64,000 nucleotides of DNA from assembly GCF_018853465.1 (NCBI RefSeq), contig NZ_JABBOU010000051.1, positions 15,082-79,081 on the forward strand. Direction: 5' to 3'. Position numbers and translations under genes: made by a program. The DNA comes from Acidithiobacillus montserratensis. GTDB taxonomy: Bacteria; Pseudomonadota; Gammaproteobacteria; Acidithiobacillales; Acidithiobacillaceae. The notes under the pieces are model-generated. The model worked only from the letters and a program-made list of their open reading frames with translations, did no database searches and was not told where the DNA came from. This document shows positions 19,970 through 28,660 of this stretch, in pieces (the first letter of the stretch is position 1; each line of letters begins with the position of its first letter).

Positions 19970-22297
19970 CTAGAACACCATCTTGACTGTACCAAAGAAG
20001 GACCGGGGCATCATAGGTTCTGCCTCTAGGTAATTCCCGGTAAACCCATTAATATAAGGAAATTGTTTTTCCAAAACTGATGCTTCTGAATTCAATAGGT
20101 TTACTCCGCTTAAACTCAAGGTCACATTTTTGATACCATACTGATGTATGGCAAAGGTGTGGGCAAGATTGAAATTCATTGTAGCATAGGCAGGCATGCT
20201 CAGGTCTGTCGGAGCACCAGTGCTTGCCTCAATATATTGCGGGCCAACCAAATTTCCATAAAGCCTTGCCCGTGTATGCATATAATGACCGAGAATGCCG
20301 ACACCAGCAAGGTATGTAGGCGTATTTGGGCGTGGCTCACCAATACTGGTTGATACACCATATTGACTGGAAGAATTAGATGTATATTTTGCTTCCTGAA
20401 TTGAATAATTACCATATAGTGACAAATAGCCATCCACAGCATATGCAGTAGCAATATTTATCCCTTGATATTGGGAAGATCCAATATTGTATTCATATGT
20501 CAATCCGGTATTGGTATCATAATATGAACTAAAAGTATTCCCAAAATCAGATCTATAAAAAGAAATACTGGCGTCTATCGGACCCTTGTTATACGCCATA
20601 CCAAATTGATAGGTGTTCACCACCTCTGGCTTGATGGTTACAGGCGTCGCTGGGGAGGTTGTAGTGGCATTGCTGTCCGCAGCATAAAATGCTGTAATAT
20701 TTGGATATTTATACCCCTTGGCATAATTGGCATACAACGTGACTCCCTTTAGGGGCTTATACTGAACGCCTACATAAGGACTGACTTCGCTATATGTTTT
20801 TCCACTAGTAGCACCAACAGTATAATAATATCCTGGGACATCATTAATATGCGTTGAAATAGTTTCATATTTTACTCCCGGAGTGACTGCGAAATTGCTG
20901 GTTGGCTTAATTTTGGCTTGAGCATAAACTTTGCCATAAATTCGCCAACCATGTTCGTCCCATAGATTGTTATACCCCGGAACCTCGGGCACATCGGGAG
21001 AACCATAAACATAATTACGAGAATTATACGTAGAAACAACACCCAGACCACCCGCCTTGAGATTAACATATCGGTTGAACCACTCAAAAGACGGATTCAA
21101 CCCAAAGGTATTGGTTGTATAAGTATAACTATGATAGTTATCTCCATTAATCGTCTGCGCCTGACAAGCCGCAGAATCATTCCCCATAAAATCATTTCCT
21201 GAATATTGACAAACAGTTTCTGCCGGATTTAGATAAAATGTGACGAAACTGTTATATTGCGAATTGGCATTGGGATTTACATACTCAAGCCTGTGCGAAT
21301 TGGTATAAGCATAAAATCCTTTGAAACCAAATACCGAATGCGCTGAGATGAGTGTTTTATTTTGCAGAATGGCCATCATGTGTTCAGCCTGGCTGTTGGC
21401 ATAGGTGAAAGATGTAGGCCATTGATAATATGGCCCATACTGAGCAAGCAAAGCTTTAGGCATCCGCGCAGCTGTAGCCCCCTGATTTTTATTCAACAAA
21501 AAAACCAAGGACCATTTCGAAGTTGGCGAAATTTGTGGCAAATCATAAGCTGCATAATATGAATATTCACGATCCGGACTATGATCCAAATAACCCGCAG
21601 TCTGACGCGAGGAAAATCTTAGCAAAAGATTACCATAACCAGCCGCTGACCCTGTATTGATTTCTGCCCCATAATTACGTGTAGCAAAAGATCCATATCC
21701 TGCAAACACCGACTCATACTGCTTGGATGAAGGAACTAAGGGCAAATAATTAATATTACCACCTATTGCCCCCACGGCGTTTACGTCCGGAGGCGGGGTA
21801 CCATAAGTCACCTGAATACCCGATGTTTCTCCTAAAGTTACCGGGATCAGATTGGTCAAATCCGCATAGTTGTTATTCCCACCAGACAACCCACCATTAA
21901 AAAGATCAGCAATGGGTAAATTGTCAAATGTATATCCGACTTGAGTCTGCGAGAAACCACGCACCGATATATGGGTTTTGACCCCGATAGGATTTGTACT
22001 GGTTGCGTTGATTCCGGGCACAAAGCTCAGAATCGTAGAAGCATTCTGCGTAGACTCCTGGCCATGAAGAAACTTTTTGGGGATCAAGGCTGTTTCCGCT
22101 CCGTAAACTGGCTTCACCTTGGTCAGGGCTGCCTTATCGACCATACGCAGCAAGTCTTTTGATACCTGCTTTATTTTATAAACCTTCCTAGTAGGAGTTG
22201 TTCTGTTAGCAGCATGAACCGGTATAAATCCACTACCTAACAAACCTGCTGCCACTAAGATACTGTGCCGTAGCAATTGTTTTGGGGATCTCGTCAT
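19970..22297 (-). CDS. TonB-dependent outer-membrane receptor (second of two)
   Basis: 775 residues. Signal peptide (RHSILVAAGLLGSGFIPVHA), a plug region at residues ~75-190 (STILSFVPGINATSTNP, HISVRGFSQTQVGYTFDNLP, NAVGAIGGNINYLPL), then a long Tyr/Asn/Ser-rich barrel that ends in phenylalanine (FFGTVKMVF) as expected for BAM-dependent insertion. Composition and several barrel phrases resemble the receptor at 5.3-7.7 kb, so the two are probably paralogues with different ligands. It sits between the pyrimidine and purine gene groups and is divergent from the LysR gene. RBS AGGAG precedes the ATG. Ligand inferred to be nucleoside/nucleobase-like; not shown. Confidence 0.87.
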   Translation of the reverse strand: MTRSPKQLLRHSILVAAGLLGSGFIPVHAANRTTPTRKVYKIKQVSKDLLRMVDKAALTKVKPVYGAETALIPKKFLHGQESTQNASTILSFVPGINATSTNPIGVKTHISVRGFSQTQVGYTFDNLPIADLFNGGLSGGNNNYADLTNLIPVTLGETSGIQVTYGTPPPDVNAVGAIGGNINYLPLVPSSKQYESVFAGYGSFATRNYGAEINTGSAAGYGNLLLRFSSRQTAGYLDHSPDREYSYYAAYDLPQISPTSKWSLVFLLNKNQGATAARMPKALLAQYGPYYQWPTSFTYANSQAEHMMAILQNKTLISAHSVFGFKGFYAYTNSHRLEYVNPNANSQYNSFVTFYLNPAETVCQYSGNDFMGNDSAACQAQTINGDNYHSYTYTTNTFGLNPSFEWFNRYVNLKAGGLGVVSTYNSRNYVYGSPDVPEVPGYNNLWDEHGWRIYGKVYAQAKIKPTSNFAVTPGVKYETISTHINDVPGYYYTVGATSGKTYSEVSPYVGVQYKPLKGVTLYANYAKGYKYPNITAFYAADSNATTTSPATPVTIKPEVVNTYQFGMAYNKGPIDASISFYRSDFGNTFSSYYDTNTGLTYEYNIGSSQYQGINIATAYAVDGYLSLYGNYSIQEAKYTSNSSSQYGVSTSIGEPRPNTPTYLAGVGILGHYMHTRARLYGNLVGPQYIEASTGAPTDLSMPAYATMNFNLAHTFAIHQYGIKNVTLSLSGVNLLNSEASVLEKQFPYINGFTGNYLEAEPMMPRSFFGTVKMVF

Positions 22298-22407
22298 TAT
22301 ATTTACTCCTGTCGCTTACAAGTCATTTTAGTTAAGCAGCATACATGCCATGCTTAGCCCCATTCATCTTGGCTTATTCATCTCACTTAGCCGCGCAACA
22401 CTTTGCG

Positions 22408-22445
22408 TTATATTGGTGCAATAATATTTTTTTGCACCAATATAA
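22408..22445. repeat. Perfect 14-bp inverted repeat in the receptor/LysR divergent promoter
   Basis: TTATATTGGTGCAA (22408-22421) and TTGCACCAATATAA (22432-22445) are exact reverse complements separated by a 10-base AT-only spacer. It lies 111 bp upstream of the receptor start and 131 bp before the LysR start. Dyads of this quality between divergent genes are usually operators. The LysR protein encoded next to it is the obvious candidate binder. An alternative is an RNA hairpin in a leader, but it has no run of T residues placed for termination. Confidence 0.65.
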
Positions 22446-22575
22446 TGCGCAAAAGAAAATCATCGATTCCATGCTCTCCATGGTGAATTTTCATGATTAT
22501 GTTATAGTATACCGTCCGTTTATAGTGTTGTTTTATTGTTTAACCGTTCGAAAAAAATCAACGCGAGGCCTCTTC

Positions 22576-23478
22576 ATGAAACACCTACGTCTTTTCAAAT
22601 ACGTGGACGCTATTGTCCGTGAGGGCTCTGTCAGACGGGCTGCGGATAAATTGCACATCACGGCTTCGGCTTTGGATCGGCGAATTCAGGACTTGGAAGA
22701 CGAACTGGGCGCGAGCATTTTTGAGCGCCACCCCCGTGGAATGCGACTCTCAGCGGCAGGCGAGGTATTCTTGGTTTACGTGCGCAGACATTTATCGGAT
22801 ATGCAGCGTCTTCGCTCAGAAATCGATAGCCTCAATGGTTTACGGCGTGGACAAGTCTCCTTGGCAGTCAGCCCAGCCTTGGCCCGAGAATTTATCCCAC
22901 GGATCATTAATAACTTTCGCGCCCAGTATCCGGGGGTTTCTTTCGCGGTGAATGTTGCCAAACATGCGGATGCCATCCGCGCCTTATTGGCGTTTGAGGT
23001 AGATCTTGTGGTCATAGTTGCCCCTCCGCGCCATCCTGATGTCATTGATCTCGCTATATCAGAGCAGCCTCTGGTTGCCACTATGGATAGTCAACATCCT
23101 TTAGCAAACAAAGAACTACTCCGTTTCAGCGATTGCGTGCAATACCCATTGGTCATTCCTGCGCCGGGACTCACCTCCCGAGAAATGCTGGAATCCGCCT
23201 TGCATAGCGTCGCCTCGGAAATTCAAATTGCTGCCGAAACCAATTCCTACGAAATCATGCGCGGAATGTTGCAGAACTCTGAAAACATCGGCTTTGTGAT
23301 TTCCACAGGAACACCCAAACTACAAACCAATGAGCAGATTGTTTACAAAGCTATTTCGGCATTAGATATACGTCCGGTACCACTAGTCTGTGCGCAACTG
23401 AAAAGTCGGGGAATTTCTGTTGCTGCGGCGCGTTTTTCTAATTGTATTGCTGAAGAGTTGAATGAAATTTCAATTTAA
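22576..23478 (+). CDS. LysR-type transcriptional regulator
   Basis: 300 residues. The N-terminal winged HTH (residues 1-60: LRLFKYVDAIVREGSVRRAA, then DKLHITASALDRRIQDLED and FERHPRGMRLSAAGEVFL) is typical, followed by a periplasmic-binding-protein-like effector domain (about 90-300). The ATG at 22576 has GAGG 7 bases upstream; a longer frame to 22345 would cross the operator-like palindrome. It is divergent from the second TonB receptor and converges head-on with the last gene of the purine operon, with 3 bases between the stops. By analogy with AtzR, the LysR activator of atzDEF, it may control the AtzD/Hpx-like operon and the receptor (inference). Confidence 0.92.
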   Translation: MKHLRLFKYVDAIVREGSVRRAADKLHITASALDRRIQDLEDELGASIFERHPRGMRLSAAGEVFLVYVRRHLSDMQRLRSEIDSLNGLRRGQVSLAVSPALAREFIPRIINNFRAQYPGVSFAVNVAKHADAIRALLAFEVDLVVIVAPPRHPDVIDLAISEQPLVATMDSQHPLANKELLRFSDCVQYPLVIPAPGLTSREMLESALHSVASEIQIAAETNSYEIMRGMLQNSENIGFVISTGTPKLQTNEQIVYKAISALDIRPVPLVCAQLKSRGISVAAARFSNCIAEELNEISI

Positions 23479-23481
23479 GTT

Positions 23482-25113
23482 TTAGATATCTACGCCCATC
23501 ACGCCGCCATCACTCCGCGGATCTGTTGCTGCTGCAAAAGTTGATTTCTCAGCATTTGCAAATCCAACCATGCCGGCGTGACCCATGACATCACTATAAT
23601 CGGGTACCCATGCAACCATGTGGCCCCAGCTCTGCAAGTCGTTGTATACCTGCTTTGGATATCGGTGTTCTAGCCGTAAACCTGCATTGCGTTCTCCCCA
23701 GGTACGGCCGTATAACCAACGGGGGCTGGCTACAGCTTCTGCCAGTGACAAGCCAAAGTGTTTAGCCCGCATGAGGATGGCAGCCTGTGTCTGCGGTTGT
23801 CCATCTCCTCCCATGGTGCCATAGGCTAGTTGTACTCGTTTATTTTCTGCATACATAGCCGGATTCAAGGTATGGAAAGGACGTTTGCCGGGTTCCAGGA
23901 TATTAATATGCCCCGGGGTCAATGAAAAAGCGCAGCCCCGGTTATTCCAAAGTACCCCGGTGTCACCCGCTACAACACCACACCCAAATTCATGATAAAG
24001 GCTTTGAATAACACTGACCATACGACCTGTAGCATCAGCAACGCCAAACCATACCGTATCGCCAGCACCAGTATCTAGGGCAGGTGAAGGCTGAATATGG
24101 CGCGGCTCAATCAAAGCGGCTATGTCATCCAGGAAGCTTGCTTTTAACAGGGCAGACAGATCGAAATCATGATAATGAGGGTCCGCTATGACCTGATCTC
24201 GCCAACCAAAAACCTGCTTCGTGATTTCTACACTGCAATGAATAAAATCAGCACCCCAATGATCTTCAAAGCTCGTTTTAAAACGATCTAACAGTGCCAG
24301 AATCATAAGCGAAGCCAATCCCTGAGTTGGTGCAGGTAAATTCAAGACTTCACCATGACCAAACGGAACCCGTAATGGTTGCATCCATTCAGTCCTGAAG
24401 CTGCTCATATCTTTCTCTGTCAAAAGACTACCTGAAGCGCGCAAGCCTTTGATCATTTTTTCTGCTAGATAACCTTGATAAAAGCTCTCAGGACCATTTT
24501 CTGCAATCTCTTTTATGGTTCTACCTAGCGCTTTTTGGGGCCAGACTGCATCCGGTTTGGGAATTTCACCATTCGGCATAAAAGCATGACTGAATCCTGG
24601 TTGCTTATATAAAACTGGCACATAATGGGTTAAGGTGGCTGTCTGATTAGGGCTGATCGGAAAACCACGTAGCGCATGTTCATAAGCCGTTTCCAGAAGG
24701 TCGCCCCAAGACAAACTTCCGTGCCAGGAATTTCTGGAATAATCATAAGCAGTTCCCCAACCAGCGACTATTCCAGGGACCGTCAATGCTGACCTTCCCC
24801 CTCGAAAAGGAATTTCTTGAATATGCGCATCACAAAAAGTATGGGCTGAGTATTTATGACCAGCCGGACCAGCAGCAGCCAAACCCATCGCTGATTCTGA
24901 ATTTCCATCGGAAATCAGCCAGAATGCGTCGCCGCCCAAACCATTCATATGGGGATAGACCACAGCCAGGGTTGATCCCACGGCAATGGCGGCCTCTATG
25001 GCATTCCCCCCCCTTCGCAACACTTCTCCACCAGCTTCTGCAGCCAGAAAATGAGGAGCACTGACTATACCGCCAGTTGCTTGTGCATATTTTTGAGGCG
25101 TAATGACTGTCAT
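23482..25113 (-). CDS. Gamma-glutamyltransferase-fold amidohydrolase, HpxW-like (oxamate amidohydrolase type)
   Basis: 543 residues of the Ntn-hydrolase GGT family without a recognisable signal peptide. The maturation and catalytic threonine is expected in GAGDTVWFGVADATG, where auto-cleavage would give a large and a small subunit. Other GGT blocks are GGNAIEAAIAVGSTLAVVYPHMNGLGGDAF and GTMGGDGQPQTQA. In Klebsiella the paralogue HpxW removes ammonia from oxamate in the oxalurate branch of urate catabolism and is encoded with HpxX, HpxY and HpxZ. The same set is found here just upstream, which favours an HpxW-like role over glutathione metabolism. Start 25113 overlaps the MocA-like stop as ATGA. 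Confidence 0.75.
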   Translation of the reverse strand: MTVITPQKYAQATGGIVSAPHFLAAEAGGEVLRRGGNAIEAAIAVGSTLAVVYPHMNGLGGDAFWLISDGNSESAMGLAAAGPAGHKYSAHTFCDAHIQEIPFRGGRSALTVPGIVAGWGTAYDYSRNSWHGSLSWGDLLETAYEHALRGFPISPNQTATLTHYVPVLYKQPGFSHAFMPNGEIPKPDAVWPQKALGRTIKEIAENGPESFYQGYLAEKMIKGLRASGSLLTEKDMSSFRTEWMQPLRVPFGHGEVLNLPAPTQGLASLMILALLDRFKTSFEDHWGADFIHCSVEITKQVFGWRDQVIADPHYHDFDLSALLKASFLDDIAALIEPRHIQPSPALDTGAGDTVWFGVADATGRMVSVIQSLYHEFGCGVVAGDTGVLWNNRGCAFSLTPGHINILEPGKRPFHTLNPAMYAENKRVQLAYGTMGGDGQPQTQAAILMRAKHFGLSLAEAVASPRWLYGRTWGERNAGLRLEHRYPKQVYNDLQSWGHMVAWVPDYSDVMGHAGMVGFANAEKSTFAAATDPRSDGGVMGVDI

Positions 25114-25718
25114 GGCAATCGTCTGGCTCGGATCCGAGAGGAGCACCATTCTCTCTGGGTATTAAGTCGAGGAAATGAATGATCCATTTTTCTGTTCAAA
25201 CGCTTATATTGTTCTGGAGGCAAATAACTGAGCTGTTTATCCAGGCGGGCATCGGGATTTTCCCATAATAGTGCTTGTAAATTTCTTGCCATAAAACCCG
25301 ATAACATCAACGGATGCCCACCACTCCCACAGTCATTGACCATGCTGGCCGCAGCAATTGTTTGATTTTGCATGGTGCGCCGCAAACACTGCAAGTCACT
25401 CACCGATGGTAATACCGTATCTGTTTGTACTATCAGTAGCGGATTACGGATGTTTTTTACGGCTCTTTGCAATGTACTGAATGGTCCCTGGACCGCCTTG
25501 AAATGGTGCCTAAAACTGACACGACGATGCAAACAGCGATGGACCCGTTGTGGCCGAAGACCCGTCACTACGATAACGGGTGCAAAACCTGCGTATCTGA
25601 GCCGATCTACTTGTCGATCAATCCAGGAACGCAGGTCGCCGGGAACTTTTCGACAAGATTTGTGTAAAGTTCCCGAACGAGAAGACCGACCACCGGCCAA
25701 AATGACGGCTACTGCCAT
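25110..25718 (-). CDS. MocA/MobA-like molybdenum-cofactor nucleotidyltransferase
   Basis: 202 residues. The N-terminal VAVILAGGRSSRSGTLHKS has the LAGG-x-SxR-x-G...K nucleotide-binding signature. LLIVQTDTVLP is the metal-binding Asp region, and SMVNDCGSGGHPLML carries the GHP motif found in MocA, which makes molybdopterin cytosine dinucleotide for xanthine dehydrogenase-family enzymes. It lies in the same operon as a molybdenum hydroxylase and XdhC, so cofactor supply to that enzyme is the likely role. The exact nucleotide (CTP or GTP) cannot be told from sequence. The stretch after the signature is somewhat atypical and rich in Arg. Confidence 0.75.
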   Translation of the reverse strand: MAVAVILAGGRSSRSGTLHKSCRKVPGDLRSWIDRQVDRLRYAGFAPVIVVTGLRPQRVHRCLHRRVSFRHHFKAVQGPFSTLQRAVKNIRNPLLIVQTDTVLPSVSDLQCLRRTMQNQTIAAASMVNDCGSGGHPLMLSGFMARNLQALLWENPDARLDKQLSYLPPEQYKRLNRKMDHSFPRLNTQREWCSSRIRARRLP

Positions 25719-25724
25719 GCAAAC

Positions 25725-26111
25725 TTAAGTATTTTTCGGCATCAGACTGACATGGGCGGCAACCACCCGCCAGCCCTCTGGGGTACGTAACCAGGTCTGA
25801 CTTTGCCGGCCGTGCACCTGATCACGTCGAAACTCTGTATTTGCGGTAGCAAAATCATAGCCATAAGTAGTTATGGTGGTATTGATTAATTCGCGATTCA
25901 GCGCTGGGGTCGGACGTGTTGCGCGAAAATCCGCAATTGCAGCATAACCATAGAGGTTCTCAGCTACTCCATAACGCAAAGTATGCTCGCTATTCCAGAA
26001 TAATTCATCTAATACTTCCACATCATTTTCAACCAAGGCTTTTTCGTAGCGTAGAAAAACTTCCTGCACTTCTTTAAATACTTCCGGCGCATTAATTTCA
26101 ACATAACTCAT
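25725..26111 (-). CDS. HpxZ/AtzH-like SnoaL-fold protein (DUF3225)
   Basis: 128 residues with the cone-shaped SnoaL/NTF2 fold pattern: [74 protein letters not shown]. Length and sequence match HpxZ of Klebsiella purine clusters and AtzH of cyanuric-acid clusters. AtzH converts 1,3-dicarboxyurea to allophanate, whereas the HpxZ reaction is less clear. Start is set at 26111 ([12 protein letters not shown]), overlapping the amidase stop by 14 bases. The substrate here is probably a dicarboxylated or ureido intermediate made by the amidase. Confidence 0.8.
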   Translation of the reverse strand: MSYVEINAPEVFKEVQEVFLRYEKALVENDVEVLDELFWNSEHTLRYGVAENLYGYAAIADFRATRPTPALNRELINTTITTYGYDFATANTEFRRDQVHGRQSQTWLRTPEGWRVVAAHVSLMPKNT

Positions 26112-27522
26112 AGGGGTTTTCCTTCTGGTTTTGTGGAAGCGGACTGGTAAAACCGAATAACTCAAGATATCGTGCCACTCTCAAGGCTTTTTTTTCCTGC
26201 CAGGGTGCCGCAATAATCTGAACTCCAATGGGCATGGCTCCTGGTGTAGATACGGGGACAACAACTACCGGCAAGCCGATAAAGGAAAGGGGCTGGGTAT
26301 ATAATCCCAAATGCGGGCGGACCAGCATGCTGTGCCCGTCCAGTTCCATAGATCTCTGGCCGATAAGCGGAGCAGTCATCGGTGTAGCAGGTGCAATCAG
26401 CAGATCAAATTTTGCAAAAACCATTTGCATTTCTCTACGGTAATAACTGCGGAACCGCTGGGCTTGAATCACCCAGGAAGCAGGTAGTAAGGCACCAGCG
26501 AGCATACGATCACGCACGTCAGGATCGTAGTCCGCAGCATACTGTCGTAAACGTCCCAGATGTAAATTACTACTCTCTGCATTGGTAATCAGGTAGGCGG
26601 CCGCACGGGCTTGGGCTACACTGGCAATTTCTATTTCTTGAGTCACCCCAAGACAATCTATCACTTTCTGCACAGCTTGCTGCGCTTGTTCAGTAGCTTG
26701 TGTACGGAAATAACCCCCCGCAAGCGCAATTTTTAGATCGGCAATGCCGTCATCAAGGCCATCGCTAGTCAATTCACATTCCTGCTGCGCAGATACAGGG
26801 TCCTTAGGATCATAGCCTTGTAACACGTCATAAGCCATGGCCAAATCCATTACGTTACGTGCCATAGGCCCCACATGATCGAGGCTAGGACAAAACGGAA
26901 ATGTACCCGCACGCGACAGACGACCATATGTGGGTTTCAACCCAAAAATTCCACAGAGCGATGATGGCACACGTATTGAACCGTTCGTGTCAGAACCTAG
27001 AGCAACCGGTACCATCCCACCAGCTACCGCGGCACCACTGCCACCACTGGACCCGCCCGTCATGCGGGATAGATCATGAGGATTTCGTGATGGGCCGTAA
27101 TGCACATTCTCTCCTGTAAAGTCATAGGCATACTCACCCATGTTGAGCCCACCAAGAAGGACGGCCCCAGCAGCATTCATCTTATGAATCAGCGTGGCAT
27201 CCACTGTTGCCGGGGCGTCCTCCCGATTGATTTTGGAACCCGCCAAGGTCACTTGCCCTTCTATATCAAAAAGATTTTTAACCGCAAATGGCACACCAGC
27301 CATGGTGCCGGGATCTTCGCCCCTGGCGACTTTCCTATCTATCTGTTCAGCCTCATGGAGCGCTCGATCTTCGGAAACGTAGGTAAAAGCATTGAATTGA
27401 GTATTTGTGGATTGAACATACCGCAAAGATTCTTCAACCACCGCAACGGCTTTCCATTCACCAAGCCGCACTCTTCGGGCAATTTCTCGTGCCTCTGAAA
27501 AACTATGAAATAAATCGCTCAT
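26098..27522 (-). CDS. Amidase-signature hydrolase, AtzE/HpxY-like
   Basis: 474 residues with the full Ser-cisSer-Lys machinery: the lysine in [13 protein letters not shown], the Gly/Ser-rich [14 protein letters not shown], and the nucleophile serine in [29 protein letters not shown] is also typical. AtzE (1-carboxybiuret hydrolase) and HpxY (oxalurate branch) share this architecture, and both need a small partner encoded just before them, as is the case here. It overlaps the AtzG-like gene by 4 bases (ATGA), implying a fixed complex. Ureidomalonase of the barbiturate pathway is another possible function within the same enzyme class. Confidence 0.87.
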   Translation of the reverse strand: MSDLFHSFSEAREIARRVRLGEWKAVAVVEESLRYVQSTNTQFNAFTYVSEDRALHEAEQIDRKVARGEDPGTMAGVPFAVKNLFDIEGQVTLAGSKINREDAPATVDATLIHKMNAAGAVLLGGLNMGEYAYDFTGENVHYGPSRNPHDLSRMTGGSSGGSGAAVAGGMVPVALGSDTNGSIRVPSSLCGIFGLKPTYGRLSRAGTFPFCPSLDHVGPMARNVMDLAMAYDVLQGYDPKDPVSAQQECELTSDGLDDGIADLKIALAGGYFRTQATEQAQQAVQKVIDCLGVTQEIEIASVAQARAAAYLITNAESSNLHLGRLRQYAADYDPDVRDRMLAGALLPASWVIQAQRFRSYYRREMQMVFAKFDLLIAPATPMTAPLIGQRSMELDGHSMLVRPHLGLYTQPLSFIGLPVVVVPVSTPGAMPIGVQIIAAPWQEKKALRVARYLELFGFTSPLPQNQKENPYELC

Positions 27523-27719
27523 GGCCGAAACACCGTAGCAAGATCTTCAGTAAAATCGAGGGGAAATGCTTCAAGGACCCCCGCAAGATGGGCACTGATA
27601 TTGAAGTAATTACGAATATCTGGATACCAAGCGGTCTCTACTGTCAAGTCCATAGCTTCAAACGTGATCTGCATGTATTGTTCAATCATCGCCTCGCTGA
27701 GAGGCCTTAAAGTATTCAT
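27519..27719 (-). CDS. AtzG/HpxX-like small partner subunit (DUF4089)
   Basis: 66 residues, the size of AtzG/HpxX. It is predicted to be mostly helical (LSEAMIEQYMQITFEAMDL, then DIRNYFNISAHLAGVLEAFPL). These proteins resemble GatC and stabilise the AtzE/HpxY amidase. It overlaps XdhC upstream and the amidase downstream, each by 4 bases, so the three are translationally coupled. The identity rests on size, helical pattern, the DxxxxFPLDF..E C-terminal phrase and gene order. Confidence 0.78.
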   Translation of the reverse strand: MNTLRPLSEAMIEQYMQITFEAMDLTVETAWYPDIRNYFNISAHLAGVLEAFPLDFTEDLATVFRP

Positions 27720-28660
27720 GAAAATACTCCTTTATGGCGTAACTGTAACAACTCTGCCAAAATACTGACCGCAATTTCCATTGGTTTTTTGCCTATTCCA
27801 GGCAAACCCATAGGCATGTGTAGAAAATCTGGAATAGGGCGAGCAGCCCGGATAAGCTGATGTCTAAAACGTGCCGCCTTGGATTCACTGGCAATCACAC
27901 CGAGATATAACAGTGGCTGGTCGGCAAAATATTCCAGTAGAGCATAATCCAGAGCATGACTATAGGTCATAATCAAAACTATATTGGCACATTTCAGCTC
28001 CTTAATAACGCTTTGATCACAACTATTGGTCAATACAACTTCTTTTGGAAAATCGGCGGGATCAGTCCATTCTGGCCGATCATCATAAAGTGTGATCTGA
28101 AAATCCAGCCCAACAGCAAGGCGCGTAAAAGCGCGTCCGACATGCCCGGCACCAAAAATCCAAACGGTCTGTTGCTGAGGTGCCGGGAGCAAAAAATAAT
28201 CACCATGCACCGAAAATTCAGGAACTGAAGCAGTTTCAAGCAAGTTAAGCGCCACGGAATCTCCCAATCTCTGTCCATTGTTGGTAATCCCTGCTATCAA
28301 ATGCAAATATCCTCGCTCATCCACATGATAAGAGCGGGCTGCTCCTGAAGCATATAGCTCTGCAAAAAAAGGCTGGACATCTACTAAGGCGATAGCCACA
28401 CGACCACCGCAACACTGATCATCTTTTGTACCCAAAACAAATTCTACACGCGCATGCCAGTTTTTTTTATCCCTATTTCTCAACAAATTGAGAACAGAGT
28501 ATTCCATATGGCCACCGCCTACAGTACCCAAAACGTGATTATCGTCTCGCAAAGCAACGCTTCTACCTATCGCCGTGGGCGCCGATCCCTGTACTTGCAC
28601 GACCAAGGCCTCTGTAATTACCCGTGAATGATGTTTGGAGAGTTGTATCAGGGTATTCAT
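27716..28660 (-). CDS. xdhC: XdhC-family molybdenum-cofactor insertion/sulfuration chaperone
   Basis: 314 residues. The N-terminal XdhC/CoxI domain has VQGSAPTAIGRSVALRDDNH and VGGGHMEYSVLNLL. The C-terminal Rossmann domain has VWIFGAGHVGRAFTRLAVGL and VLIMTYSHALDYALLEYF. XdhC binds molybdenum cofactor, promotes its sulfuration and delivers it to xanthine dehydrogenase-family enzymes. It is separated from the hydroxylase genes by the ureidoglycolate lyase-like and ring-opening hydrolase genes, so the chaperone and the ring-opening steps are one transcriptional unit. It overlaps both neighbours by 4 bases. Confidence 0.9.
   Translation of the reverse strand: MNTLIQLSKHHSRVITEALVVQVQGSAPTAIGRSVALRDDNHVLGTVGGGHMEYSVLNLLRNRDKKNWHARVEFVLGTKDDQCCGGRVAIALVDVQPFFAELYASGAARSYHVDERGYLHLIAGITNNGQRLGDSVALNLLETASVPEFSVHGDYFLLPAPQQQTVWIFGAGHVGRAFTRLAVGLDFQITLYDDRPEWTDPADFPKEVVLTNSCDQSVIKELKCANIVLIMTYSHALDYALLEYFADQPLLYLGVIASESKAARFRHQLIRAARPIPDFLHMPMGLPGIGKKPMEIAVSILAELLQLRHKGVFS

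Noticed and set aside
22345-22575. Longer N-terminus of the LysR protein
   Set aside because: The extension would cross the palindrome and has no homology pattern; the ATG at 22576 has a proper RBS and begins directly with the HTH domain.
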